Shown here one piece after another: positions 46,036-57,815 of a stretch of DNA of 64,000 bases (position 1 is its first letter; every line of letters begins with the position of its first letter). The stretch is from Druceiella hillmani (Eukaryota > Arthropoda > Insecta > Lepidoptera > Hepialidae), in assembly GCA_039881145.1 (NCBI GenBank), contig JAYKKI010000095.1:7244501-7308500 (forward strand), written 5' to 3'. The notes beneath the pieces are model-generated. The model saw nothing but the letters and a program-made list of their open reading frames with translations. It was not told the DNA's origin and made no database searches. The translations under genes were made by a program, and so were the position numbers.

Positions 46036-47097
46036 GATTGTTCTCCCTTTTGTATCGTTCTCCGTATGTACTATTTTTAACTTTTTTATTATGTATAAGT
46101 CCGATACAGTTGATTACTATATTTTTCATTATTTTTGTATGGTTATTGGTTGCAAATGACTAACGTAAACGTATCGCATTACTTAAATACATAAATATGA
46201 AAAAAATTAAAATTTAAAACAAAAACTAGAATGCGTGGGGTGTGTATTTTTGGTTTTACCAATATAGATACATAATCATTTTATCAAGCTATTTGACTTC
46301 GAGATGTAGAAGTGTACGCCTCATCGTACGACATTGATACAGTTCATTTGTTTTTATGTTCACATTTTCTTAAGGTTTCTTATACTATCTTATCAACTAT
46401 TCATTTAAGTTAAAGATCTTCAATAACCATAAAATTTCTGTCCATAATAAGTCTTAGGATTGTTTTTCAAAGCTTTACGTAATTTTCAGACTAAGTCTAT
46501 AAGAATATACATTTTATGGTTATTCTTAATAGACAGGAGTCAATTTATGCTTTGCGTAATATCCTACTTATCTTCTAGCGTATTAGACAGACAATGAACT
46601 AAACATTAATCATTTATTACGACAAGCCGAATATGTATATACATCACGTCGTTTACTATCTGGAGTCTTACGATCGACAATTTGATAAGAATATACTGAA
46701 CATGGATCAAAGAAACCGATCCGACCCAGTAAATCATTTTAACACTATATTAACGTGGTCAATACACATACATTCTTTAGTCAGTATAAAATAAACAATA
46801 TGACCCATTTGTAGCGTTGAGTTGAGTGATCTTGTACGTGCGACTGTTACTCTCAATGCTACAATTAACACTCTCAATGCGAGACATTAGCAAAAATAAA
46901 TTTTCGCAGTTTTTAATTTATTAAAATAAAGAATACCCTTAAAATAAAATTTATTATTAAACAGCTGTTATGGTTTCCCATGAATAATAAAAAAAAAGAT
47001 TTGAAAACTGCTTTTATACTAACAAAAGGGCTATTAAATGTCAAAGGCGACCGGCGTAGTCCATAAAGTGTTGGACTCAGGTGTTACAGGAATAAAA
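46036..47097. other. Intron stretch without recognised features
   Basis: AT-rich with no supported feature. Confidence 0.4.
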
Positions 47098-47876
47098 AAT
47101 AAAACCGGCCAAGTGCAGGTCGGACCCGCGCACGAAGGGTTTCGTAGCACCAAAATAATATTCAACTTGTAAGTTTCGTATTTCTCAAAAATGTTATTGC
47201 TGCGGTCGGTACCGAAAATATCCCATATCTTAAAAACCACCCAACATATATTGAAACCAATTTTTGTTAAAAGTTTATTTTAAGTCTTTAATTTCTGAAT
47301 TGTACACACGTTAGTTGAAAAGTTAGAGGTGAGGTGGATACTTTTTTAAGACTTTTAAAGCACATTTCTCACTACAACGTTTGTAGAAAATTTAGAGGGG
47401 GGAGGGGACACTTTCAAGACTTGAAGCGCATATCTCATCACAACGTTAGTTGAAAAGTTAGAGGTGAGAGGGGAACACTTTTTAAAACTTGAAGCGCATA
47501 TCTTACTACAGCGTTTGTTGAAAAATTATAGGGGGGAGGGGACACTTTTAAAACTTGAAGCGCGTGTCTTAATGAAATGTTGAATACAAAAGTTATTTTG
47601 GAAACTCTAAATATTTTTAAGACCTATCTAACGATGGTGACACGGCCATATGCACCAGATTTTTTTCATCGCTCTACATGCATGGAATGCCACCCCTAAC
47701 ATTATTTTTTTTTAATAATTCCACTATTTCATTGTACAGCCACTTACGATCCAAATTTCATCTATATAGTGCCAACAGTTTTCGGGTTAAATGGCTGTGA
47801 CATACGGACAGACACACGGACAGGACGAAATTATAATGGTTCCGTTTTTGCCATTTGGCCACGGAACCCTAAAAAA
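47098..47876 (+). repeat. Lepidopteran AAAACCGGCCAAGTGC repeat with internal tandem units
   Basis: Full-looking copy, from AAAACCGGCCAAGTGC and CGGACCCGCGCACGAAGGGT to TGACATACGGACAGACACAC and CCACGGAACCCTAAAAA. I recognise this as a repeat seen across many moth and butterfly genomes, which supports the taxonomic call. About four internal tandem units of roughly 76 bp (47310-47580) contain AGAGG(T/G)G(A/G)GGGGACACTTTT and ACTTGAAGCGCATATCT. Non-coding. Confidence 0.88.
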
Positions 47877-48664
47877 TGACACTCTTATAAAGAGAAAATG
47901 AGCACATTCAAAGTTTTATTTAAGTCTTCAATCAGACAAATAAAAAATGTTATTTTTTGTAAAAAGTCACGTTATTTTTCATAATTGTTTGTGAATGCTT
48001 GTTCTATGAAACTCTTTGAAGCGACACGATGAAACAAAGCATTATGTAGAATTGTATACATGTATACAACATACAAGCCATGAAATACGCAGGCTCGACA
48101 GGGTCGTCCAAAAGAGCGAAAAAGGCATTTATTTTGACAGGACAGAACGAATGTCAATATCAATGACCAGTCTATTATTATTTAATTTAGGCAATGGATA
48201 CACGTTAAAAGAACCGATCGATATTATCCTTTTTCTAATCGTTTCTAAAACGTCACTATATACCTCGTTACCTTTTTATTGATTTTTTTTATTTCTTTAG
48301 TATTAAAAATACAATATGCGCATTTGCGAAGATAATTTTGTTTTTTTTGCTTTGGATTATGGTTACAAATAACATTTTATTTTTGTTTTTTTCTTCTTTC
48401 CTGGTTGTCAATTGGTGAATTATTTGGTTTTTAATATCCTAAGAAATAGCAGCATTTTTAAAAATTATATTCTATTTTTATTACTCCGGCCTCATTTACG
48501 CGCCAGCCTCCCTCGACGTACTTCCAGGAGGCATTAGAAGCAAGTCATTTCCAGAGTACGATGCAATGGATGTGTCAAAGTTTGAGTGCTTATGTCTTCG
48601 GAATGAGAAATCGTAGAGCAGTTGTGTGTAGTGAAATCTCAAATAAAGTTTCAACTGTTCGTGT
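47877..48664. other. Intron stretch without recognised features
   Basis: Overlapping ORFs on both strands at 47972-48282 show no recognised similarity. Confidence 0.4.
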
Positions 48665-49175
48665 TATTGGTTTCGTGTTTCAAAAGGAAACACAAGGAAC
48701 CCCTATAAATTACCCACGTGCCTGTCCGTCTGTCTGTCACAGCCGTTTTTTCTAAACGGTTTAGAACCTATTGCCCGCGTAACTCTTACCCACGAATTTA
48801 CAATAGTAAGAACGTAAAAGTATATTCGTCTGAGAATTTTGAAAGGGCTAGTCCCTTGCTTTCGGTTTTCGGAGATATTAATTGAAAGGGCAAGTTATAA
48901 GAATCCAAAAACATTTTTTTATAGAATTTTATGTAAAATAGTTCCATAAATGTAGTAGAAAATGTTCTCAAGAATAAGCTTCTTCTATAAAGAAGTAGCG
49001 TTACTGGAAACTAAAGTTTGGAAAGCTTACCGGAAAACTATGGCGCTGATTTTTGTAGTTTTCCAGAAACTAGCGATACTTTTACGCGTTTGAAATATAT
49101 ATTAGACAATAATATTTTTGCAAATAGTTTAACAGGATACTTGTGTACTAAAAAGTTCTATGTACCTAAGCATAA
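48665..49175 (+). repeat. GTTCCG-type lepidopteran repeat, diverged copy
   Basis: GGAACCCCTATAAATTACC, then TGTCCGTCTGTCTGTCACAG and CCGTTTTTTCTAAACGG, correspond to the head of the family. The tail AATAGTTTAACAGGATACTTG and TATGTACCTAAGCAT correspond to the 3' part. Confidence 0.6.
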
Positions 49176-49284
49176 AACCATTGTAGTGTTTATTTAACTT
49201 CTGAATAACATTACAAAGTTTGCTATACATTGAACTCCTGTATAGTATTACGAAGTTTAGTTAAATTTCATTCGACTTTGGTGT

Positions 49285-49860
49285 CTTCTGTAAGGGTCAT
49301 GCAAGATGCTATCAGCGCCATCTGGTGACAAATTAATAAACTTTTGGTTACGCTAATGTCATTATTACTATACAAAAGAAAGTTTAAGTTATCTTTCAAT
49401 GAAATAAAGGAAAACAGTGAATGATTCATTTCGCTAACTTGTTTCTTTACTTATTATGTTTATTTAATGTTTGAACATGTAATAGTTAGAGTTAAGCGTT
49501 ACTTATCAATAAATTTACATCATACTTGATGCCGATTTTTGTTTATACAACTATTTGGTGCCTATAGTTTTATTCTAGATTTAAGTTTTGTCACATTCAT
49601 AACATGGCCTGCCTTAAATAATAGTTATTCGCATTCCAACAGTATTTATTGGCTGGGAGCCGCGTTTTATAATTTTATCCATTTCGCAAGAACAAAAATA
49701 CATACTAACATTAGTACATACGTAACCAAATACTTTTATGATCATTTTCTAATGACATCTGTTTCTCCATTCACCTTCCGGCAAAATAGTGTCGTAAGAA
49801 ACTAACACTATCTGTCGGATATTGTACGCACTATGTTCTGCCATTATCGAGGCAAATTTT
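49285..49860 (+). repeat. Interspersed repeat carrying a CTCF-like motif, copy 2
   Basis: The partner of 17840-18720. Reversed, 49315-49328 reads TCACCAGATGGCGC, which fits CCASYAGRKGGCRS at 13 of 14 positions. Shared blocks include AATTAATAAACTT, GAATGATTCATTTCGCTAAC-like, TTGTTTATACAACTATTTGG and CCATTTCGCAAGAACAAAA. Confidence 0.7.
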
Positions 49861-50829
49861 GTAGAAAATTTATTTTCTGCTTCTATTAAATTGACAATAT
49901 CCAGAAGTATATACGATTTGAGTCACTTGAAAAAAAACTAAACAAGGAAATATTTATTACGCTTCGTTCAAAAAATGTATATTTAAAAAAATTAAAGGGA
50001 GCAATAGCGGCGCAGTTCTACGTTGAAAGTTGCGGCATTGTTGCTACTGTTCAGCTTTCGGTTTTTTTCATTTTTGTTTCGTTTTATTTTTTTTTACGTT
50101 TATTATTTAATCATTTGTATCCTTATTTTGCATACTGAACCCTGAGTAAAAAAAAATGCGAGTTAAGTCGAAAAACTATAATAAATAATTTGATGTGTCG
50201 TTGCAAAAACATAATTTATATGGAAAAAAATTGTTACGACGATTTTGAGAAATAAAATATTTAGCTGAGTTTGTAACTAACCTTCATTTTATTCCCGCAG
50301 GGAACTGTTAGTTAAGATCGAGTTTATTCTAAAAAACTAATTTATAATTCTAATTGGTTCATTACTGAACTGTGGTGTGGTGGAAACATAATTAATGTTA
50401 ACCTTACATGGAGTATATCGGATGTATAAAATAATGTTGGATTCTGACAAAGTCTAGTGTTAGATTTAGTGACGTAACAATATTTAACTTCTTGCGTGTG
50501 AGTAGCTAAAGTAATTTAACTTCTTAAAGCGGAATCTAAAGTTTCATTAGCATTCTAAATTCCAAGCCTAGGTAAAGCAATATACCGACTACGGCTCGTC
50601 TCGGAACGCACACAAAGCTGAATTCCGTCTGCCTGTATCTTATCAAATTATTGATGCGAGTTAACCGAAATAATTTTAATTGAAAATCTTAATCGAATGC
50701 TAGGATCTAGAAAAAAATAAAAAATAATGAACAAATGATACTTGCGCATTGAAGTTTCTGTACTGTGTATTGATCATAAATCATTATTCATGGAATTTTT
50801 AATAATACATAATATAATTAAGTGGGGGT
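49861..50829. other. Intron stretch without recognised features
   Basis: AT-rich with no supported feature. Confidence 0.4.
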
Positions 50830-51235
50830 AATATACACGGTGTCCGGGAATAAGTATAGGACAAAGAAAGACGCTATTCGTTGGTTATAACGCAATAAAT
50901 TGTCGTTGACATAAAAGTAAAACACGCCTTTTTCTAATTGAGTGCAAAAACAATATTACACATAATTCTTTTTAACACATCCACTACTTGCCCGGAGTGC
51001 GGTTTTTACCCGCAGTGGTTATGGCTTCGCAGTTATTCCTCCGAGCGGCGCTGGACAATGTTCGCAAGTATTGCGTGTACGAAAAAGATGACAAATATTT
51101 TTGAATATTATTTTCAATTTTAAAAAAAAACCGTCATCTTTTAAATTTTATTTTAACGACAATCAACTATTTTTCAATGAACGAATAACGTCTTTCTTTG
51201 TTCGACACTTATTCCCGGACATCTTGTATATTATC
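50830..51235. mobile_element. TIR element, GTCCGGGAATAAGT family, copy 2
   Basis: About 400 bp with 24-bp inverted ends beginning TATACA and containing TGTCCGGGAATAAGT on both sides, with about three mismatches. Next to the ends are GACGCTATTCGTTGG and AACGTCTTTCTTTGTTCG. It is collinear with the shorter copy at 10468-10815. The terminal TATA may belong to the target site. Non-coding. Confidence 0.85.
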
Positions 51236-51634
51236 GTCAATATTTGAAAAACTCTATTTTTGATAATCCTAAGTTTAGTATCTATGAAAATGAGAGGGAA
51301 GAGACATATTTTTTTTTAAATAATTTCTAAAATTTTGAAGAACTATTTTTGGGACCCTTGCCGAAATATCCTTTCAAAACAATACTCCACACTGTGTCTA
51401 GAATTGAAAATTATTTTTGTGTACTTAATTTGCGTGCTCTATAATTTTTGTCTAAATATTTTTTTAGTATGAACTATTGCGATATGTTTGTATTAATATG
51501 TTTTATTACTACGTCAAATTGCAAATTTCCACATCAAACGGTTTCTGAGAAAAACGACTGTAACAGGTGGACAAACATACACGTGAATGATCTTATAAAG
51601 TTTTTGTTTTTCCTTTTCTTGTATATACTAATAA
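51236..51634. other. Intron stretch before the 98-bp array
   Basis: AT-rich with no feature recognised. Confidence 0.4.
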
Positions 51635-52376
51635 ACTTGGATTTCCTCTTAAAATACCTTTTCAATGATACTGCACTCGACAGAGTCCTCTTTTTCCTTT
51701 TGATCTTTGGAACCTTAAAAATGGTTAATGAAAATGGATTTCCTCTTAAAACGCCTTTTTAATAATACTGCGCTCGACAGAGTCCGCTTTTTCTTTTTGA
51801 TGTATGGAACTCTAAAAATAGTAAATTAAACTTGGATTTCATCTTAAAATACCTTCTCAACGATACTGCACTCGATGGAGTCCGCTTTTCCCTTCTGATG
51901 TATGCAAGTATAAAAATGGTAAATTCAAATGGAGTTTCCTCTTAAAATACCTGTTCAACGATACTGCAATCGATGGAGTCCGCTTTCCCCTTTTGATGTA
52001 TGCAAGTATAAAAATGGTAAATTCAAATGGAGTTTTCTCTTAAAATACCTGTTCAACGATACTGCACTCGATGGAGTCCGCTTTCCCCTTTTGATGTATG
52101 CAAGTATAAAAATGGTAAATTCAAATGGAGTTTTCTCTTAAAATACCTGTTCAACGATACTGCACTCGATGGAGTCCGCTTTCCCCTTTTGATGTATGCA
52201 AGTATAAAAATGGTAAATTCAAATGGAGTTTTCTCTTAAAATACCTGTTCAACGATACTGCACTCGATGGAGTCCGCTTTTCCCTTTTGATGTATGCAAG
52301 TATAAAAATGGTAAATTCAAATGGAGTTTCCTCTTTAAATACCTGTTCAACGATACTACACTCGATGGAGTTCGCA
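51635..52376. repeat. 98-bp tandem array, about 7.5 copies
   Basis: A unit with TTCCTCTTAAAATACCTGTT, CAACGATACTGCACTCGATG, GAGTCCGCTTTCCCCTTTTG and TATAAAAATGGTAAATTC. Copies to the right of about 51930 are nearly identical. Those at 51635-51900 are more diverged, the usual gradient of an array spreading from one side. It abuts a DNA polymerase B relic on the right. The 70-codon ORFs within it repeat every 98 bp and are artefacts. Confidence 0.96.
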
Positions 52377-52419
52377 GAGATACATTTCGTCCCCATTTTG
52401 AATGCATGAAAGTATGGAA

Positions 52420-52795
52420 AGCAAGTCGAAAAAAGTACGAAAAATCATTTTTCATATCTTCATATAAATCATTTGTGAAAATTTGAAATACTAAACTATC
52501 AATATCCGTATACAAAAGCTTAACGTTTTTATTAACGTCTTTGAAATGTCTAAAATACAAAATCCTAAGTAAATTGGTTTATTGTAGATCAGTTTTGTTT
52601 TGTTTAATTGAACTGCAATGAAATTTGCTGCACCCAATCGATTTCCTCGATTTTCCCAATGTGTAATTAAATTAACATCTACTCTTTTTTTTAACTTAAC
52701 ATTTTTATATATAACATTATTAGCATCATATTTCTCGGCATTAGCGTTCCAAAGCGGTCCACCATCTAACGGTTATACTTGTTTTAACGCTTTAA
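52420..52795 (-). pseudogene. Protein-primed DNA polymerase B relic (Polinton/Maverick type)
   Basis: The minus strand encodes KKRVDVNLITHWENRG, then NKPIYLGFCILDISKTL, and after a frameshift KNVKLLYTDIDSLVFQI and NDLYEDMKND. This is the order of conserved blocks in family-B polymerases of Polinton-type elements and related small DNA viruses: a VD(V/I)KLVT strand, the NKPIYVG helix, DISKT, then motif C YTDTDS. Motif C is changed to YTDIDS, and the link between DISKT and motif C is shortened and frameshifted. Everything N-terminal and the other element genes are missing, so this is a dead fragment. Element and related virus lineages cannot be told apart from this piece. Confidence 0.8.
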
Positions 52796-52965
52796 ACTGC
52801 GTACGCCCTGTGAATTTCTGATTTTACTCCTCATAAAATTTCATACCGGGCGCCATATATGAAAATCGATTCTTGACGTGTAAACTCTAAAAAGATAAGC
52901 TCCTTACAAGTTTTAGTTAAATCGTCAAACCAGGCATTACGAGGTTCCTTGCACGTTTATAAACA

Positions 52966-53813
52966 ACTAGCGTGACCCGTGCGAAGTCTTCGCATTATTT
53001 ATTCCATTATGAAGCTCATATGACAGATCAAACAAATATTTTACTAAAATTGACATATAGAGGCGCAACTATCAAAAGCATTGAGCTAAAGCGCCACTTT
53101 ATTTATACGTGAGTAGATTTGAAATTTAACAAAAATTTTACCGACCGTCAATCATATTGACGTTGAGCCGTTAGATAGCAGCATTGCTGTTTTGTGTATA
53201 TAATTTTAATAATTAATTAATTTGCAAAAACAATAGCAATAATAAATTTTTTAGTTGTGGATGCCGATAGAGCAAGCAATTATCTATTAAATGATATATA
53301 ATTTATGTGGATTAGTTGTGAGGTTTTTTCTAATAAGGGAGTGTAACATCTTAACCTTAGCGTATTAATATATACTAGCGTGACCCGTGCGAAGTCTTCG
53401 CATTATTTATTCCATTATGAAGCTCAGATGACAGATCAAACAAATATTTTACTAAAATTGACATATAGAGGCGCAAGTATCAAAAGCATTGAGCCAAAGC
53501 GCCACTTTATTTATACGTGAGTGGATTTGAAATTAAAAAAAAATTTTACCGACCGTCAATCATATTGACGTTGAGCCGTTAGATGGCAGCATTGCTGTTT
53601 TGTGTATATAATTTTAATAATTAATTAATTTGCAAAAACAATAGCAATAATAAATTTTTTAGTTGTGGATGTCGGTAGAGCAAGCAATTATCTATAAAAT
53701 GATATATAATTTATGTGGATTAGTTGTGAGGTTTTTTCTAAAAAGGGAGAGTAACATCTTAACCTTAGCGTATTAATATATTAATATATATGATGATGAT
53801 GATGATGATGATA
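52966..53813 (+). mobile_element. Head-to-tail dimer of a 408-bp repeat with (TGA)n tail
   Basis: ACTAGCGTGACCCGTGCGAA starts at 52966 and at 53374, each followed by CTTCGCATTATTTATTCC, TTGACATATAGAGGCGCAA, ACCGACCGTCAATCATATTG and TTAACCTTAGCGTATTAATA. The second copy ends in eight TGA-type units (53791-53813). The CGTGACCCGTGCGAAG start resembles insect LINE-3'-derived repeats, and the simple-repeat tail fits retroposition. The copies are about 97% alike. Confidence 0.85.
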
Positions 53814-54309
53814 AGCATTAGTAATTTGTATTACACAGATAACAAATTAAATTATTTAAAGTACTTGGTCCTTTTTAAATAAATATAATGATTATGTACA
53901 GGTGTATCCAAACTTTTTGCCAGTTTATTTATAAAGAGAAAGGGTTTGCTTTTCTATATCTTAAAAGTATCAACTATTTCTCACTTTCTTGACTTTTGTC
54001 TCTTCCATTGACACGTAAGGTTAAACAGCTCTGATGATGAATATTGTTTTGTTTAATAGTCAACAACATTCAAATTTTCAAATAAATATTTCATTTTCTT
54101 ATAGATGTCGGACAAAGGTAGACCATAGCATTTGTGCTATCGTATACTTCTGCTAGTAACGATAATATATGTTCATCACGCTTGGTTACATCATAATTAT
54201 TTTTACATCGCATCAAATAGTACTTGTCCACTTTGATCCTTTGTTAGTTCGAATCTATAAAAAAAAACAACGGGAAGCCTACATATAATGTACATGTAAA
54301 CGAGCACTT
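53814..54309. other. Intron stretch without recognised features
   Basis: AT-rich with no supported feature. Confidence 0.4.
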
Positions 54310-54665
54310 ATTTTTCAATTTGATTGTTATTAACAGCTGTTTATTTGTCGATGTGGTTGTTATTAACCGTCGTTTATTTGTCAATTTGATTGCTATTAAC
54401 TGCCGTTTATTTTTCAATTTGACTGTTATTAATTGTTGTTTATTTGCCAACTTGACTGTTGTTAACCGACGTTTACTTGACAATTTGATTGTTATGAACC
54501 TCCGTTTATTTGCCAATTTGACTGTTATTAATTGTTGTTTATTTGCCAATTTGATTGTTGTTAATCAGACGTTTATTCGACAATTTTATGGTTATTAACC
54601 ACCTTTTATTTGCCAATTTGGTTTTTATTGACTGCCTTTTATTTGTAAATATGGTTATTGCTAAC
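54310..54665. repeat. 33-bp minisatellite open in both strands
   Basis: About 10 degenerate copies of a 33-bp unit (TTTATTTGCCAATTTGAC and TGTTATTAA). As the period is 11 codons, it gives an 11-residue repeat in long frames on both strands: LFANLTVINC-like on plus and NKRRLITVKLA-like on minus. The minus product is strongly basic. No gene context supports expression. Confidence 0.9.
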
Positions 54666-54829
54666 CTCTGTCTCCTTTCAAATATTCGAAATTTCCCCTC
54701 AGTTAATACTAGCTGAAACTCAATACCGATAGCGGACATAAATCTCAATTTTATTTCGAAAAAAGGTTATTTCCAAATATCTAATAAAAATGAATGTACC
54801 GACTTCGCTTCCACAAACGTTTCACTTCA

Positions 54830-55110
54830 ATAACAGCAGGCGTTGACCGACTTGCGCACAGCTCGGCGAGGGTTGAAGGAACCGGGCGGTGCTAAAACTG
54901 GGCAAAGCGCACTTCCCTCCCTCTTTCCCACGTGGGTCGACGAACTTGCTGCATCGGCCACCTGTACCGCTTTAATACTAGACAGCACCGCCTTTGCAAT
55001 GCGCATACTTTTGCTACGTTAGGGGTAACTACCCCAAAAGCGTTCACAGACGAACGTTGTAAAAGGAAATTAACGGTGACCGTTTGATGGAAACCTATAT
55101 AAAATTTCCT
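54830..55110. other. GC-richer unique patch
   Basis: Includes GCTCGGCGAGGGTTGAAGG, a palindromic CCCACGTGGG (54928-54937) and GGGGTAACTACCCC (55021-55034). A minus ORF of 106 codons (54892-55212) crosses it without a recognised domain. The CACGTG core is an E-box and contains the ACGTG core of HIF response elements. Confidence 0.35.
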
Positions 55111-55465
55111 TTCAGTGATTTCCATATTTAAACATAATATTCGGCAAAACATTGTATGTGTAATGATATGGATATTGCAGTGAGTACACTCGTGACGCGT
55201 TGTGTGAAACATTTGTATGCACTATTTAATTTGAAGTCTGTCTGTCTCAAGCAGTAATCAATAAGAAACAGGAAATATTTTGTTTTTATTTTACTTAGTT
55301 ATTTAAAGTATGATTCGATATAAGTAGTTTATTTATTGTTGTACATTTTTAGCGAATTTCCTCTAAGGAAATAAAGGTTATCGAGGAGATCATCTCACGT
55401 CGAAAATTTTCCTGTATCTTCACCGATCATGCGTACCAGATAATGAGTCGTCTAAAAATGTATTT

Positions 55466-55520
55466 ATATATGTATGTATGTGATGTGTGTGCGTGTGTGC
55501 GTGCATGCGTGCGTGCGTGC
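55466..55520. repeat. TGTG/GCGTGC microsatellite
   Basis: A TATGTATG start changes to GTGTGCGTGTGTGCGTGC and then repeated GCGTGC. Confidence 0.9.
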
Positions 55521-56050
55521 GTGTGTGTATTTAGGTAAGGAGAAAATTACGCCGACACTAGAGATTGCAATTTTTGACGTTATTTTTACCAAAGTTTTAT
55601 GGGACCTCTATTTTGAAGATGATTCTAAAGGTTTCATTGAAACCTCTGCAACCATTCGGAAATAGTCGCTGCACATGCATAAAAAATATGCACACGTAGA
55701 ATTGGAACCTCATATTTTTCAATTTTTTAAGAACTGCTTATGTAAAATCTAACTCATGTTAATGTGTAGAAAACCGCCGTATGAAAAGTTAGGAAGTCAA
55801 ACTGTAGCATATTTTACGTAATAACGTAGACATCAGTAGCGTTCACGCAGCTGTCATGACAGCGATTACAACAATGTTAGATAACAAACGATAGCATTTA
55901 TTTCGATACCTCATATCGCATTTTAATCGCTCTAGACGTATATAACGTAACAGACTCACGTATCGCATTGTTGTGTAAAGTTATCAGATAGCGTGATTCA
56001 ACTGTAAGAGACAAACTCGCCCCTATATTTTCTTTTGCCACAGCGCTTCT
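55521..56050. other. Intron stretch without recognised features
   Basis: No supported feature. A short ORF continues from the microsatellite without recognisable similarity. Confidence 0.4.
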
Positions 56051-56051
56051 C

Positions 56052-56272
56052 TAACGCCCGTATGCACCACACACGGTCAAGACTCTCAGTCGGATTTTAA
56101 AAGCGTATTTAGTATGGATACTTTAGGAAATGGACCGTGCAATACGGTACGGTCGGTAAATTTTACTCTTGTTCCGACTCGACTGGTAGTTAATGAGAAA
56201 CAGAAATACGTTTTTAATTGCCAGTAAGTCCGATTGATAGTCTTGACCGTGTGTGGTGCATATGGGGGTAAT
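56052..56272. mobile_element. TIR MITE, CGCCCGTATGCACCACACAC family, copy 2
   Basis: The ends ACGCCCGTATGCACCACACA and TGTGTGGTGCATATGGG are inverted. The body carries CAATACGGTACGGTCGGTAA and AGAAACAGAAATACGTTTTT, as in the copy at 14786-15006. The right end is slightly mutated (GGGGGT). Confidence 0.88.
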
Positions 56273-57815
56273 TCTCGTACGACAGTTATTAATAACACAA
56301 TTGCTTAAAAGGCGTAATTATATGAGTTTCTTTATTCCCTCATAGATGAAACGATTGAACTAATTTTACTAATGCTGTCATATTATTCCGAATGACATAG
56401 GCTATATTATATCACAACAAAATCCAAATCTTGTCCGTAATATTTAAATTTGTAAAATTACAAAATATATATAGCAAAACTTATTGAGTGTAGGTGGTAT
56501 CATTGTCAAGAGCTCGTTTAGATGATCCCAAAAATATATAATAACGTAGATACTTATCATAGGACAGAAAGGAAGTCATAATAAGTATTGAATAAACTAA
56601 TAACAAATAACCTGTTGAGAATCTTCATGTGGGCGTTTATGATTTCAGGCAAAAAGAATTAGGCTTCAAAAAGTATTGTAAGTAATATTAATAGTAAATA
56701 ATAAACGTTCGCCAGTAAATACCTACAGTTCAGTCGACCGGTCGCACACTAGTCCACAGGGTAGTGGGATAGCGACATGCCGCGTACACGGTGAAATCTC
56801 GAGTCAACCAAAACGCTATATGTTGAAAACACGCTATAATAAGAGTGAAGGACTGCAATAAGCTCTGTTAAAATTATGAAATCAAATTCTTGCAGTATAT
56901 TTATACGAGTAAATAATTTACTGAAATAGAGAACAGAAATTGAAGAAGGGAGAAATTGAAGATAAGAATAACTGTTTGACAACTTTAGATGGCTTTGAAA
57001 ACGTAAAGAGGTTCACATGTCAGAATTAAGTTGCCAAAGTTTGACAGCATTAATAATTAAGGAATATGTATTCATAGCAGACGGTACTATGGATTCAGAA
57101 TGTAATCAATGACCACAGACACCTAGGTCTTTCAATTTAGAAGTAGCATAAGGCATACTGCAAGGACTCTTTCAAATATTGAAAAGAAGTCATAGAATAG
57201 GTAAATTGTGCTAATGATTTACGAGTATTTCCATTCCGTTAAGACTTGATCGAGACAAAGAAATATGTTCTGAAACTAGATATATAGCCAATACATACAT
57301 TTTGAGGATTTTCTAGTTGCATTAACCGAGGAAGGGCATTTAAGGTGTTTGGTATGGTTGAATTTTAAATTTAATTGAAGTAATAGGGTAATTGATGCTT
57401 AAATTTGCAATTTTTGATCTCATGAAAACAGGTTAATTAAAAACCATTAAGAAAAAATGTAAAACTTTATTAAAAAGTAAGCGAGTTATAAGCTTCTACA
57501 TTTAATGGCAGGTACGTAAAGTAGGAATATATCTCATTCGCTCTCGTAGAATACAATTAGATAATTAAAAATGACGTCATAATTCAGTATCGCCGTGCTT
57601 GTCTATAGGTCAAGCTTAAACCTTAATTTTTTAATATTTGTCAAAAAGTTGTCCCATGATCAACTTTTACCTTGAAATGATGATTTATGAAATAAATATA
57701 TAGTAAAATACGCTTTTGTTTAAGTTAGATGCGTATTTTACGGGGTATACGTGATAAATATACCCTAATATGTTTGTGTCGTGGAGAGAACTAAATAAAT
57801 ATACTCGCGTCTCCT
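56273..57815. other. Intron stretch without recognised features
   Basis: AT-rich. A TGACGTCA site lies at 57572-57579. No repeat copy or coding similarity was seen. Confidence 0.4.

Noticed and set aside
51929..52486. Overlapping ORFs in steps of 98 bp
   Set aside because: Frame readings of the 98-bp array.
55474..55665. 63-codon ORF with VCVHACV repeats
   Set aside because: Translation of a TGTG/GCGTGC microsatellite.
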